64,000 bases of DNA from Epiperipatus broadwayi (lineage: Eukaryota > Onychophora > Udeonychophora > Euonychophora > Peripatidae): NCBI GenBank assembly GCA_028023455.1, contig JAQFVV010000031.1, positions 4,815,763-4,879,762 on the forward strand, written 5' to 3'. The number at the start of each line of letters is the position of its first letter. The first letter of the stretch is position 1. Below are positions 36,890 to 50,040 of this stretch, piece after piece. A program made the position numbers and the translations under genes. The notes beneath the pieces are model-generated. The model saw only the letters and a program-made list of their open reading frames with translations. It was not told where the DNA came from and made no database searches.

Positions 36890-38238
36890 TAATAGGGATG
36901 GAATATTAAAGTAGATGGAAACAATAAGGACTGGAAATGGACTATGAGTTTAATATAATTATTTTGACGTAGATGAAAAGCCTGAATTAGAATTTCGCTA
37001 TTTAGAATGATGGATTGTTTTGTCAAATAATAATAATGGAGGCTTCGTAAAATAAAAGATTTTTTTTCTCCATGCACATATTAATTAAGGAGAAATGCTC
37101 ATAAATAAACACTTCAAAAAAAAAAATCAATAAAATCAAGTTAAATAAATAGGTCAAATTAATGATTTAAAAGTAATGTTTGTAGAATTAAATAAATGAA
37201 TAAAATAATAAAGAAAGTAGCATAATAAAATAAAAGTTTGTTTTGAATACCATAAGTTAATAAAAGGATGTAAATAAATGGTTTAAAATTATCAAAATAA
37301 ATAAAAAATATCTGTATAATAATGAATCGTAATAAAGTAAAAGTTTTTTCTTTGAGTACACACACGTTAATATAAGAAGGTAAACTTATGGTTTAAAAAT
37401 AATATCGTAATATAAATAAATATGTAAACTGATGTCCATGATAGTTTAGAATAATATTGTAATATAAATAAATAATGTGAAATAATGTTCGTAATGGTTT
37501 GAAATTATATTGTAAGATTAGATTAATATAAATAAATGTTTAAGATAATGTTCATGTTGATTTAAAAATAATATTGGAATGTTCATAAATAAAAATATAA
37601 AGTCAATCTAAGTTGTATTAGGAATGTATAAGGGTTTGAAACTAAAGGGAATGAGGGTAGTAGTGAAATAAGTTTTAGATAAGGATAAGTTAAAGCTGTC
37701 AACTGGATAAAATTTAGCACCCATAACGGACTTATCAGGGATCATTCTTCTTTTAAAATGTGCACTAGGGACAATCCAGCATAAGCCGCAAGTCACTTTT
37801 TCAGGGGAGAATCCCCATACCTCGTATCACATTTTCCAAAGCGTAAGATGAAAATGGACAGTTGAGAATTCCTGCCATTCACAATGACTCTTTCTTTTTC
37901 CAAGTTTGGTAGTAACCTGGCAAATGAAGCTTCGAATTTTCATATGTGTAAGTCGGTATAAGTCAGCGAATCTGCTTCCGCTTCATTTCCAAAAGATCCC
38001 TGTGCCAGAAAATTAGTTTGACCTGGTGGTCATTATCCAGGACTCAGAACATTGTAAGAAATATTGCCAGCATCGAAAGAAGTAAAGCATAATTGAAGAT
38101 TGCCCTTAGTATGTAAAGTAAAAGATATCAAAAGGTAAACTTAGAAAATTAATAAATATTTAGAATTAAGAATTAAAGTTGTCAGAGATAAAATGGTCAA
38201 AAATGATGCATTTTACTCTCAAAGGGAGGGTGGTGTAA
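36890..38238 (+). other. Non-coding 3' part of the LTR element interior
   Basis: Until about 37600 this is AT-rich with several diverged copies of a unit containing ATAATATTGTAATATAAATAAAT (about 37400-37590). From 37600 to 38100 it is GC-richer and may be the remains of a longer internal region. It ends with the polypurine tract at 38221-38235. Confidence 0.55.
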
Positions 38239-38630
38239 TGTACCAACCTTGAATTGGCACATATATATAAAATAATTTTGCCTAAAAAAATTATTAAAAT
38301 AAAAATTATTCGTTAAAAGAAAATGTATTTAAAAGTTTAAGATTTTATTACAGTTTGTTTTCATAAAAATAAGATTTAAAAGTCAGAGTTTGAAATAAAA
38401 GTTACAATTAATTAATTAAAAGGGGGAGGGGGAGTTCGTTTCAGAAACGTCAAACTAGAAGTTTTAAGTTTAAAGAGTTTGTCATATTATTATTATTAGT
38501 TGAAATATAATTCAAAAGTCTAAAAATATAAATCTCTTTATTTAAATTAAAGAAAAAAAGGTAATCTTAAAACTAGTTTTGATTTTAGAATAAAATTATA
38601 GATGTGCATATGAACGTAAATAATATATAT
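38239..38630 (+). repeat. 3' LTR, part 1 (before nested insertion)
   Basis: Matches 34126-34510 nearly base for base, then is broken at ...TAATATATAT where the nested element starts. Confidence 0.85.
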
Positions 38631-41600
38631 TGTACCGGTCGGTTTTGTCTGTTCATATAACAAGATCTAGCATCTAGGCAAAAGTACCTCGAGTCCAGTC
38701 ATGCGCAAGATACATAAGTCAGGAACATTCATGAACTCTGCCCTATTTGCCTATTTTCCAGATCTACCAACTTATGAGCAACAATTCCAATGATACTGAT
38801 CTAATTTATTTTTACCCCGCCGGCGTCACAAAGTCATGACACAAAAAGACTCTTATTTGAACTTTATTCATGTACAGGATATTATGATTAGCGATTTTCG
38901 ATCATCTAGTAAGTGGAACCTTTTTTTATATGACATCAAATCCATTTCTATTCAATAAATGAAACAATGACTTAGACATTTAGGAAGATATAAGATTTAT
39001 TAAATCAACTTGGAATATATATGATTGCAAACGTTATTGGTGTTACAATGTAAATAAAATGGGTGTTTATCTCCCTTGGACAACATTAACCTCCCTTACA
39101 ATGCTATAAAATGAATGTATTTAATCATCAGTAACAAATAATTCATGGCTTTATTCTAATGCAGCTATTTATATGTCAATAATTTATCGATTGAATGGGA
39201 TACATAAGGTTTTTAATAATAGTGCTAGACTACAGTTACCTAAAGTTCTTTGAATCCACCATTAATAAAACAATAGCACTCGTACCAATACTTAAGTTTA
39301 TTGAGTTGGATGATGAGGATAATTATATTTAATTAATATTTGCATTTGCTATATAAGAACATGTGTGGGAAGCTAATTTGGGAAATAATAATAATGGCAG
39401 AAGTATCGTATCTGAAAGTGTGAATGAAATATATAAAAAAATGGCAATCCATTTAGCATAATCATAACAGTACGGTTTAGGAGAATTAATAGGTTTTTAA
39501 CGAGAACAAAATATGGGAGAGTGGTACATGTATGATGGCAATGGAGCGATCTATTCTAAGATCCAAGAAGATGCTTCAATTCACAGTTAAAGAAGGTGAC
39601 TCTCTGCAAACGTCGGCAGGGTCGGGTCATAAACAATGAAGAATGCGCCTTATTGAATTGCCATAGGCTGGACTTTTGCCAGAGCGAACCCTATCCAAAG
39701 AGGTTTGCCAAACCTTGTCCTTGGTATTGGAAGTAAAAATGAACGAAGCACAAAGGTATATATATAATGAAAGGCCGGTATACACGTAACGCTTGCATTA
39801 ATATAAATAGATATATTTAACTAAGGAATAAAGAATTATCGCCTATCTTTATTAATAAAAACCCAGCGTGCCGGTATGATTTAATTACTGCGTGGATATA
39901 GAAGAATTACATTTAATGCTAATATAATATAGCTCATAGAACTAAAGGATCCCCCCCCCCTTATGTATTACTTTAAACTACACATAAACTTTCCACAACG
40001 GATAAATAATATAAATCTTTGGTTTTGAATGCTTTAATAAATAAATACTTTTCATATTATTAAATATATATAAAGTCGGTGGTGGCTATTGATTTCAAGA
40101 AAGTAATATTAATTTAATTCATATAAATCTATTTGCAGATTTTAGAAGTTAGCGCTATTATTTAATTAACCAAAAAAACACATTTCTAAGAAAATAGATT
40201 TTTACTTAGTTTTTGAAAATAACACTGTACAATAATTATCAAATTCTGATTTTATTTCCCCAGACTGGCAGGCATCCGCTATACTAAGAATAACAAATTT
40301 GTTTTTAAAAAATACTAGATTAATTACCCTCTGAAAAGTAAGGAGGGTTTTCTTTATTAAAAGAGATAGCGTAAGCATTTGATTCTGGGGGGGGGGGGGG
40401 GGAATTATCGACATATAATTTAGTATCTGAAAGTATAAAATATAATAATGAAAATAAAGTATTGCTGCATAGACATGAAATTAAGAACTAATAATTATTC
40501 AGGAGAGGTTTAATGTAGGAGAGATTACAGCTAAGTTATATATAGAGAGAACAAGGTACAATTAACAAAAAGGTAAGAATTTTACAAATTGATTCATAAC
40601 TAATATTAAATTTTACAAATGAAAGCTTTACAAAAGATTTAAAGAAATAGATAGGTGAGAGTTAAAATGATTCACGGTAACTTTAAAGGTCTAGCAGCAT
40701 TTGAAATGATTACCTCTGTAAAACATGGTGGTTCTTTTGATGATTTCAATTCCCTCGGAGACTAGATCTAGTTTGTCAAGCATAGTTATTCAGGCAGGCA
40801 ATAAGTTTATTATTTAACAAATAGGCATATAATTATAGTCTATGAGTATCGGGATCCATGGGCACAGATTCCAGGGAAGGCCATCTCAAATGGCAAGAAA
40901 GGCGACTTAGATTTACTCAGTACACATTGAAATTAACGAATGCAAATTTTTCTTGGTGACTGCTCTCATTGACTGTCCTAGTTACTCTCTCAATTAATTC
41001 GTAATTATTCCATGCCTTGGTATTTTTGGAATCCCTTTCTGATTGGTCATTGCTAATTGATATCTAATTCAATTAATCTTTAAAAGAATTTGTACATACG
41101 ATTTACCCATTGTGCCGGAAGATGCCATTGCGAGATAAATTTTCAATTTGAAATTAAATTGATAAAAAAAATGTTTGTAACAAAAGTAAATCAATTAAGT
41201 TTAGTTTCTAATTTTGATTTTAGAGAAACTTTTAATTAAAATTATGTTAGAATATTATACAAGATTACGCTTCTCACCTTTAATTAATTTTGACTAATTA
41301 CAATCGCATCTTCCATATTGGATTTAAAAGAAAAGTGGAGTTTAATGGCAAAAATAATTTAAAAACACAATTTTATAAAATTACATATAACGAACTTTTC
41401 CAATACATATTTGCTCAGCACGTTTGTCTCTACAATATCTATAGATATCTGAGCTGCAATTAATAAATACTTATTATATCTTTTATAGAATAACAAAATG
41501 CAGAACATATAATATATTGATATTATAGTTTGTTATAATTAATCTTCCATTCCCTATTATGCATATGTATTCCCTCTTTAAATACTATATTCATTATTTT

Positions 41601-41800
41601 TATTTTGTGTGTTTAAATTCAGATATTTAGGCATATATCTTCGTTAATAATTATGTTAGTTAATAATACTCAAACAAAAGGATAAAAAAAATGTGTTAGT
41701 GAGTGGAATATATACGCAAGAATGGGGTTTGAATTTAGGTTGGTAGCGGAAGATTTGAAGTGGGCTGTGAAATGCAATCTGAATCTCAGATTCCGCTTCA
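38631..41800 (+). mobile_element. TG...CA element nested in the 3' LTR (large solo LTR or LTR-derived)
   Basis: It starts TGTACCGGTCGGTTTTG and ends GATTCCGCTTCA. ATAT is present at both junctions (38627-38630 and 41801-41804). Comparison with the uninterrupted 5' LTR shows that removing the block and one ATAT restores the sequence, so the insertion limits are exact. The 3170-bp block has no ORF, a GC-rich segment at 39580-39740, and homopolymer runs (C10 near 39950, G17-type near 40388). No internal LTR pair was seen. A very long solo LTR is the simplest reading; strand is tentative. Confidence 0.8.
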
Positions 41801-43095
41801 ATATGTGTATTAAATATTATAAATAAATGAAGGGTAAAGAATTAAAAAAACACGTTTGTATGGCTACTAATTAAAAACAAAAAACAACACATTTGTGATG
41901 GCTGCTAATTAAAATACCCAGCAACAAGATTAAAAAGGATTAGCTACTAAAGGAATTTTGACAACAGGATTATAAGCTTATATCAAAGGAATTTTGACAA
42001 CAGATATTGCCAGAGGATATCAAAATGAAAACACGCATCATATATAAATAAGCCAAAGTTTTTATCGGACATTTAGTCTAGTTAATTACATCAGAGATAA
42101 CAGTTGAGTTCAGTTCAGAGAGTATAATCTAGATCATGCAGTTATTATGTATCAGTCAGAAATGCAGTGTTAAAACCTTCGGAAAACATGTCTTTCTCCA
42201 GCCTAAAGTCCGATAAAACAGAAAAATCTGCCCATGAAATAATGTTTGCATAACAGCTTAGAAGTCCTCTGTCAATGTTTAACTGTCTCCAGTAATAAGA
42301 CTGATGAATAAGAAAGAAACTTCCTCAAGAAACTGCAAATCTAATCGGTTAGAGATATCTCATTAGAAGCAGCAAATAGCAAGTTCAAAATCCTAGGTAA
42401 ATAACATTTTTTTCTTATATTCTTTCCTAAGTAGCCAAGTAGCCATCGCATTTGTGAATCCTCCAAGAGCCAAATGATATGAAATCTATAGCACATAAAA
42501 AATGAACTATTAATTTGTGTGTTAAATTTCAAATACTATTTAATGCTTTATTATTATATATGTGAGTGTATGAGTTAGTGTGCACATGATTAAAATTACC
42601 AATATTATATTAGTTAAAAATCTATAAAAGTATTTATATTTAGTATAATTAATGTTAATAAATTGTCTTTAAATTTAAGCCTTATTTTGTCAGTCAATTC
42701 TTTTTACCAATTCTTTCACCACTAATTAAATAATATTTTGTTATTGAATTAAAATTAGACGAGCTAGTTTTAGGGATTGTTTCAAGCACTGGATTATGAG
42801 CCTACTGTCCGAATATGTTAGTCTTAGACTAGCTGGTTCCTGGGGTTTACTTTGAAACAAATAAAGTGTTTGGTTAGTAGGGGTTAGAATCTAGCAGCCG
42901 AGGTGGGCCATGATCTGATCATGGGTATTGTTGATAGTTAAAGCTATCAATAATATTTCCCACTTTGCTCGAATGTGTCGGTTTGTTCACATAACATTTA
43001 TAATTACATAAGATTATAAATGTAATAATGAAGTTTGAAACCAGCCAAAACATTTGCAGTGTACGTAAGATCTTCTGCGGAGTGAACCCGGTACA
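41801..43095 (+). repeat. 3' LTR, part 2 (after nested insertion)
   Basis: Continues the match to 34511-35826 (for example GATTAGCTACT, GCCAAAGTTTTTATCG, CCGGTACA at the end) with scattered substitutions and small indels. Confidence 0.85.
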
Positions 43096-46050
43096 ATATA
43101 CTGTGACCTTTTATTTAGGTCCCTGTATTAAATAATCCAAAATTTTAAATCATAATAATATGTTTAGCATTAAAATCTTAACAAGTGGCTTTCAATAAAG
43201 ACTGTTCGGGATGCACTAGGAAATCTGCTTGAGTGGAGAAGAGATTTGAAACCCAGTGTAGGCTTTTACTAGGGATAAAATAATAATTTTATAAGTATTA
43301 TTATTAATTGGGAGATAAATATTTCTATTTTTATTATTATTGAATAGCAATTGAAATAAATAAACAAATAAATTAAAGTTATTAAATCTTGTAAAATAAA
43401 TGGTTATAATCAATTCCTTAAGCATTTTTTTTGTAGTGAATCCAAAACGATTTTGAATATAATGAGTAGTTATTAAAAAAGAAGGTAGGTGGAGTAATAT
43501 TAATATATTCACACTAAGGTTATTGGTCAATTTATTACCACAATGCTTTGTAATAAAAACTATATATGTTAAAACAAAGTTGTAGGAAGGTGATTAAGAA
43601 AAAGAGAACTACAAACAACAGACTTGGATTCTACTCTTATAAAATAAGGAAGAAAAAGCTGAAAAATCAGGAAAAACTGGAATTTAATTGAATAAGGATT
43701 ATAGTATATTGTTATCTAAAATGATTGAATAGAAATCTAAAAAACCTTGCTATAATTTCAATACCACTTTTTCGTCGATGGATGATTCTGAAAAGTTATA
43801 CTGGAAAGGAAATGGAAACCCTGTGGATCATAACCTATTCCCATAAATATTGCTTCAAACCCAGAACAATTCAAGAAAAAGTAAGCTTTGGCTTTTATTT
43901 TCATATTTTTAAATTCTCAAATTTAAAAGTGATGCATAAATTATTTGGACTTAAAGGAAAAAGTTGACAATGTTGATTTTCATGCTATTATTATTATTAT
44001 TATTTAGTAGAAAACTATGCGTGTTTGTAAATATAAATCTCAAGAAAAAAATAATTAGAGATAATTTTGAAGAAAAGTATTATGTTATATATAGTAAATA
44101 AACTCAAAAGTCATTTTATATCATATAATTTTAATAAAGTTAAAAGATAATTGCAAGTGATTTTATTTTCAATTCTTTCTTAAGAAATACACACTCATCT
44201 GCTAATTTTTCTTTAGCGCCAATTTTGTGTAATGATAGGAATGGAAATTACAGATTCATTAAAATGCTAAGGATATCAGATTTATAATTGGATAAATCCT
44301 TCTTGGTATTGCTAAACAGTTATTATTTTGGCAATGAAAATGTAATTAAATAAATATTTACTTTTAAAATTTTAACTGTGCAACATGTATAAATAAGATT
44401 TTAAAAATGGTTTAAAAATGCCCAGATTGTTTAAAGATTGTTACAAATATTACCATGGAAGAAAAGAACAGAATCAATAAATGTAGTTAAAAAAATTGTC
44501 TTGAAGATCATAATAACCTATAAAGTTATTAAGGAAAATTATCTCCAGAAAAGTGGATAAACCTATCCTTTTGATTATGCTACACTTGAAACGTTTGAAT
44601 TTTAATTTCACTATATTGATATCAGTAAATGAACCGATAAATGATTTTTTTTTGCCTTTGGAAAAGTATTGGAATATTGTCGGATTATATTAACATCGAA
44701 CAGGAGAATCAAAATATATATATATGCATTATTTTAAGAATGTTTACCCATCATAATATCAGTTCTTATCATTTTAGCTTACCAGAATAAAATAAACTTT
44801 ACCAACAGGATAAACTCTGATGGGAGAAAATGTTTATTATTTTTTTTTATTATTGCTATGTTAGTTTATAATACTTACGTCATGTGTCCTTTGGAAAATT
44901 TTTTATGTATATTTTTTTTTTATGTATAAAGATACATAAATTTAGTATTACACATATTTTTGCTGTTTTTCCCAATTTGGGGGAAATGTATTATTAGGTG
45001 TCATTTACCTGGTGAGATGGGAAGCTATATTTACCTCTTGTACTTTTAAAATAGTCGTTAATATTTATTTAAGGAATAAACAAATAGACTTAAATTTTGT
45101 CAAGGATATACTAAAGACCTTATTGCTTTCTTATATAAAAGAATATAAGGGTTTTTTTTTTCATTTATTAAGATTGCCTATGAGTATATCCACTTTAAAT
45201 ATAAAATGTTGATTTATTGGTTTTATCAAGCAGTGATTCCCCTATAGATAGGTTAATTATAAAAATGATAGCATTGTGGACATAGGCAATGTTTAGTGAT
45301 ATGTGTATTTGACTTTTGATGTCTATTCCTGCCTTGATACACTAAACATATTCATCTAAAATTTTAATCAATTATTAATTGTGTGGAGTATGATAATTGC
45401 CCATATCATATTCTGATAAAAGAAAGGGGCTTTAGTATAATGCACTACTTTATAACTTTTGAATTCTGAATTTAAAATTTGTGCATACCCTAAAGTCCTC
45501 AATACACTGTTGTTTTTGTAATTTAAGTGCGAGTTCAGCTTAAATAAGTTTCATTATTTCATTCTTTAAGATAGGCTAGGTAGTAAAAAGTGATAATCTT
45601 AATATCATTGTATAAGTTAGTCGTATTGACTAAGAGTATGGTCAATGGTATATCAAGTTGTTTTTTTTCTCCATTCCTGAGTTTAATTTAATGTATTGGT
45701 TTTATTTCATACAATGTCTCTAAATTAAAATTTGTAAATATTGTAAATAAATCTTGTTGTGTTAAGAATTTATTTGGTTGTCTGTAATCTTATTGCTAAT
45801 CACCATACACATTATTATTGTTATTGCTATCGACATATCAGTAGATTATATTTTGAAATCATCATCGACCAATATAGTACAATTAACTATATGTTGTTAT
45901 ATCTTAATAATTTGATTAAGCCCTATAATTTATTAGTACATCTAATGCATCATCACACAATAATCAAAATATTATTAACCTAGAGTACATATTATTTTAA
46001 GTGATATAATAAAAGATAAACACTTAATATTATAACAGTCAGAAAACGTG
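43096..46050. other. Intronic stretch with a weak exon-like island
   Basis: At 43733-43846 an open frame of 38 codons (KSKKPCYNFNTTFSSM..., ending DHNLFP) stands out in composition and has a donor-like GTAAGC at 43881, but the acceptor side is poor and I recognise no homologue. The rest is AT-rich. Confidence 0.35.
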
Positions 46051-48200
46051 TGACTCATTAACATAGTGCAAAATTCGACCACCACACAGAACTGCAGCAC
46101 CATCTAGGTAGTGAAGCCACCCATAGTACTAAGTTCGAACGTAGTTTATTGGTTTCACAATACAATCTATGAAACAACGCATCTGATGCGACATTAGTAA
46201 ACATTTCTTTAGGCACGGTGGTCAGGGATATGCAAGAAATTCATGATTTTATTTTCGAGTTAGCCAATAATCACACTAATATTAATTAAACATTCATATT
46301 TACATAATCGAGGAAATATTATATAGAATGGGTATTGAATAAATAAAACGTAACTGCAGACGTAGTTTGAAATTATTTATTTAAAACATTTTAATGATAA
46401 ATCGTTTACTAGCAATATTTGCGAAGATTTAAAGTTTCAGTAGCGGGATTTTCCGATACTATTATATATTAAAGAAATACATTTATTTATTTAGACATAT
46501 TTTATATTTAAGACCTCAGTAGCGGTATTTCTGATACTGTAATGTTTACAAAAGAAATACATTTATTTGATGACATAATCTAGCTACCTAAAATTCTTGA
46601 GCAAATATTTCTAAGGCATGCCTTTACGGATTTATACCTTTGCAATGCAAGAGTCTAAAATAAGATTTATAATAGTAGTGGCAGACATATATTTATTTAA
46701 TTATAAGATATATTTACTAATAACTAGGGGCAAACATTTATTTGAGAGCTAGTTATGTCACTAATGCAGGGATGGAGTTATATATAGAATAATAAAGTAA
46801 ATAAAGAAAACATGTGGTACGCTAGAGAGGCGATATGGAATGGCAGTATAGGGCAAACATTTATTTGAGAGTGAGTTATGTCACTAATGCAGGGATGGAG
46901 TTATATATAGAATAATAAAGTAAATAAAGAAAACAGGTGGTACACTAGAGAGGCGATATGGAATGGCAGTATATTGAAACTGCAAAGCCGTGAATGAGTT
47001 TATAAGAATGATGGGCTGGCATTTGCCATTGGCCCAAAGAGGTAAGGGTGTCACATAAGCATAACCAGGGACAAGTGGTTTGTGCCACGATTTGCCTGCT
47101 GGCTGCATGATGGTCGTCAAGTCCTATGGGACATTCATTTGTCAGCTTGTGTAGGATGACTGGAGTTAATTTCAACCCTATAGAATCCAGAATATTCATG
47201 GCTTGTAATGGGTCATCGCATCTCTAAAATGTAACACATATATAATGCATAGACGATTTTGGTAAGATTTAAATATATTTTCTAACTCGGCCCTACATTA
47301 TCAACATTTAATAATGAACGTTTGCGACTCTCAAAGAAATGCAATTTTATGGAATTATTAATCAAGATTTAATAAAATATAAAACATATAAAAACTGGGT
47401 GATTATTACACTAATATGTCAGCCATTTGCTAAGCAGCAGACCCCTACATTACAATAAAGGAAGCATTGAATGTGTGTCAATTTATATGAAAATATTAAG
47501 TTATTTATGAAAGTAAATATTAATGAAAATTTGACACGTATCCACTGTTTCAAGCGATCATAGATTTATACTTAGAAAATTATGAGCATGCGATAATTAT
47601 ATGATAAAATGTAGATTTTAGAAATACGTACCCAAGATATATAGAGTGAGGTAAGCTAGATTATTAGAGAAATTTACACAATAAATTAATTATTAAATTT
47701 TAGTTTTACAAATGATAATTTTACATTTTATAAGTTATATAAGTAGTATGAAGAATGAGCTATAGCATATTAGTAGAGTACTCTAGAGAATTTGGACACA
47801 GGTACCTGTTTTATGAGAAGTTTTCCGATTCCATTGGTTAGTAGCAAATTGTTCCTGACTAGCAGTTCTTTCCTGTATTTAGGTGGTTCATTTAATTTAA
47901 CAGCAGCAGCAGCTTTCCCATTATTTTAGGCAGCAGATCTTTGTGGTTGAATTTATAAAGGGCAATGGAAGGTTTGGCATCCGATAGGCCATCCCCGAGC
48001 GGAGAATAGTCTGGGCGCTTTTACTCAATAATACCATGGCAGGAAAAATTTATTTAATATCTTGGAGACTCTCAACTGATTGAGAGCACAGCTAAAGTTA
48101 AAGTGCAAGTTTCTAGCAAGTCTAAGATGGCCTCTCTTCTTAGATCTTATCTTTCACATTTTTGTCATAGTTTATTTTTGGATTCCACTAATTTAGAGAC
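46050..48200. other. GC-richer LTR-like region without clear ends
   Basis: Alternating GC-rich blocks (46075-46210, 46970-47220, 47790-48140) and AT-rich blocks resemble the layout of the nested element at 38631-41800. No TG...CA termini with equal flanks could be fixed, and no ORF is convincing. A (CAG)n-like run lies near 47903-47914. Confidence 0.3.
46728..46973. repeat. 123-bp tandem duplication
   Basis: Two nearly identical copies (GGGCAAACATTTATTTGAG ... GATATGGAATGGCAGTATA), offset 123 bp, differing by a few bases. Upstream, at about 46425-46565, there is an older, diverged duplication (CAGTAGCGG... AAAGAAATACATTTATTT). Confidence 0.9.
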
Positions 48201-49955
48201 AGCTGCTTTTCTATTGTTTACGTTTAGATTTTACATGTAATTTTTATAATTACATTTTAGGGAATTTTTCTTTTTAATTAATCTATTATCTCTCACCAAC
48301 CTGATGCTTTTAAAATTTCAAAGACAAAAAGGGAACATATGATTATTTTTACTTTTAATTAAATATTACATCAGATTTCTAAAATTATTAGTAAATGAAA
48401 TTTAAACAAAGTAATAAATAACGAACTTTATAATCCAAAATAAATAATTAAAATTATACAAAATTATATAACTAAAAGAAATCTAAATTATATTATTTAT
48501 CTTTATTTATTGCCTTAAATTTGAGATCGAAATGTGTGTGTGTTTATGGTGAATTCTACATATATCTATACATTTTTAATATTGCTACACGCACAATTTG
48601 ATACCAAAAAGTTTAAATTTAGGTGGGATAGACCGGTGAGTGAGAGATGATAGAAAAAGGTGAAACTTAAGATTCGAATACGAATCTTACTGTTTCAATA
48701 TTAATTTAATGGGTTTAGTTGAACCTGCAGAGCTATCATTCAATGATCTTGATCACATGGTTTATCATTATCTAAGAAAAGGAATTTGGTAAGTTATTAT
48801 GTTTAGTTAGTAAAAAGTTATTCCTATTTCTTAAATTTTAAAGTTTATTATATTTATTGAGTTTATAAGTTTTTGTGGAACTGCTAAATATAGTTGTTAA
48901 TTTGAGTTTATATTAAGAGTTGTCATGTGCATTCTATTCAGGTAGTGGTAAAATCCCTCTCACTTACCCAAATATATTTTGTATAATGATTTTGAGTGTT
49001 TGAACCCTGAGAAGAATTAGTTGTTAAGTTTCAAGGTAGAATTTTAATTTGTAGTAAATTTGATAGCTAGTTATTTATTATAGTTGGACTTGAAATAGAT
49101 TACTTTCACTGTTTTATGAAAGTCAACCAAACTTTAAGGTATAAATTACTTCTTTTGTTGTAAAAAGTATAGCTTGTTTTAACTTCATGATAAATATTCT
49201 GGTTGTGTCAAGCTTGGAATCCCTAATTTTATTTAGCTTATCTTCTCACCATTTAATACAATATTAGTTTATAATTTAAGATTTCAGTCTCCATCATCAA
49301 CATTATTCACGTTCCTTTATTTATTCTTTCCCATTTGACATTAATTCATTATCATAATTAATTGATCATACATTAACTTTTGTTCTTTATCATCTTAACT
49401 ATTCATTAACTCTTCTTCTATCATTACCTTAATCATTCATTATTCCCATACATCTTTGTTCTTTCTCTTCATTCGTAAACTTATTTCATTCTACTAATTA
49501 ATTATTACTTCTTTTCAGCATCCATTTAATCATCTACAATTCTACATCATAATTTACTTATCATTTCATTTATAAGTTTAATTTCATAATCATTCCAGAG
49601 ATATAATTATTAGTTATTTATTAGTTTGCTGAATATCAAATTTAACTCATTATATTTTGTTTGTGTGGATTTTAAAGCTGGTTTGACCAGAAGTTATTAT
49701 CTTTATTAATCACCTTGTGATCTTCTTTAGATCTATAGTTTCATGCTAGTTTTATTCAATACAGGAATCATTTCTTTAGTTTAACCTTTTTGTTTCTTTA
49801 TGCTTATAGTCTTGATAATGAGAGTATGATAGGTTACAAAGGGCGGATTTGGTGCCATGAAATGTGTGGCCAGATTCGTACATATGAGAATGACATAAAG
49901 GCTGGTTATAGCGCCAAACATGAGTCTAGATTAGTTGATGATCACAAGAGAAAGT
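48200..49955. other. Intronic AT-rich stretch
   Basis: Pyrimidine-rich simple sequence at about 49270-49570. The block 49790-49960 is GC-richer and open in one frame, but looks like the end of a repeat (see the inverted TCGCAATA pair) and not an exon. Confidence 0.4.
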
Positions 49956-50040
49956 CGCAATACTATATATATATATATTCTAACTAACTAAAATTCTTTA
50001 AACAAAATGAATTAATTAAATATATATATTGCGATTTCTA
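49950..50040. repeat. Inverted TCGCAATA...TATTGCGA pair around TA-rich DNA
   Basis: GAAAGTCGCAATAC followed by a TA run (49950-49977) faces a TA run followed by TTGCGATTTC (50018-50038). TGCGA after ATAT at 50030 looks like an element start, and the left part read on the minus strand starts TGCGACTTTC. This could be two related LTR-like elements facing away from each other. Confidence 0.4.

Larger units (their letters stand above)
34126..43095 (+). mobile_element. LTR retrotransposon lacking pol, with nested insertion in its 3' LTR
   Basis: Two closely similar LTRs in direct orientation (34126-35826, and 38239-38630 plus 41801-43095) bound an internal region of about 2.4 kb. Both LTRs start TGTACCAACC and end GAACCCGGTACA. 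ATAT flanks the whole element (34122-34125 and 43096-43099). A purine-rich tract (AAAGGGAGGGTGGTG, 38221-38235) sits directly before the 3' LTR, as expected for plus-strand priming. The inside has a gag-like reading frame but no protease, RT, RNase H or integrase, so the copy is non-autonomous. Ty3/gypsy-type is likely from gag style and 4-bp duplication, but not proven. Confidence 0.85.

Noticed and set aside
46050-48200. A defined solo LTR
   Set aside because: No TG...CA ends with equal flanks could be found.
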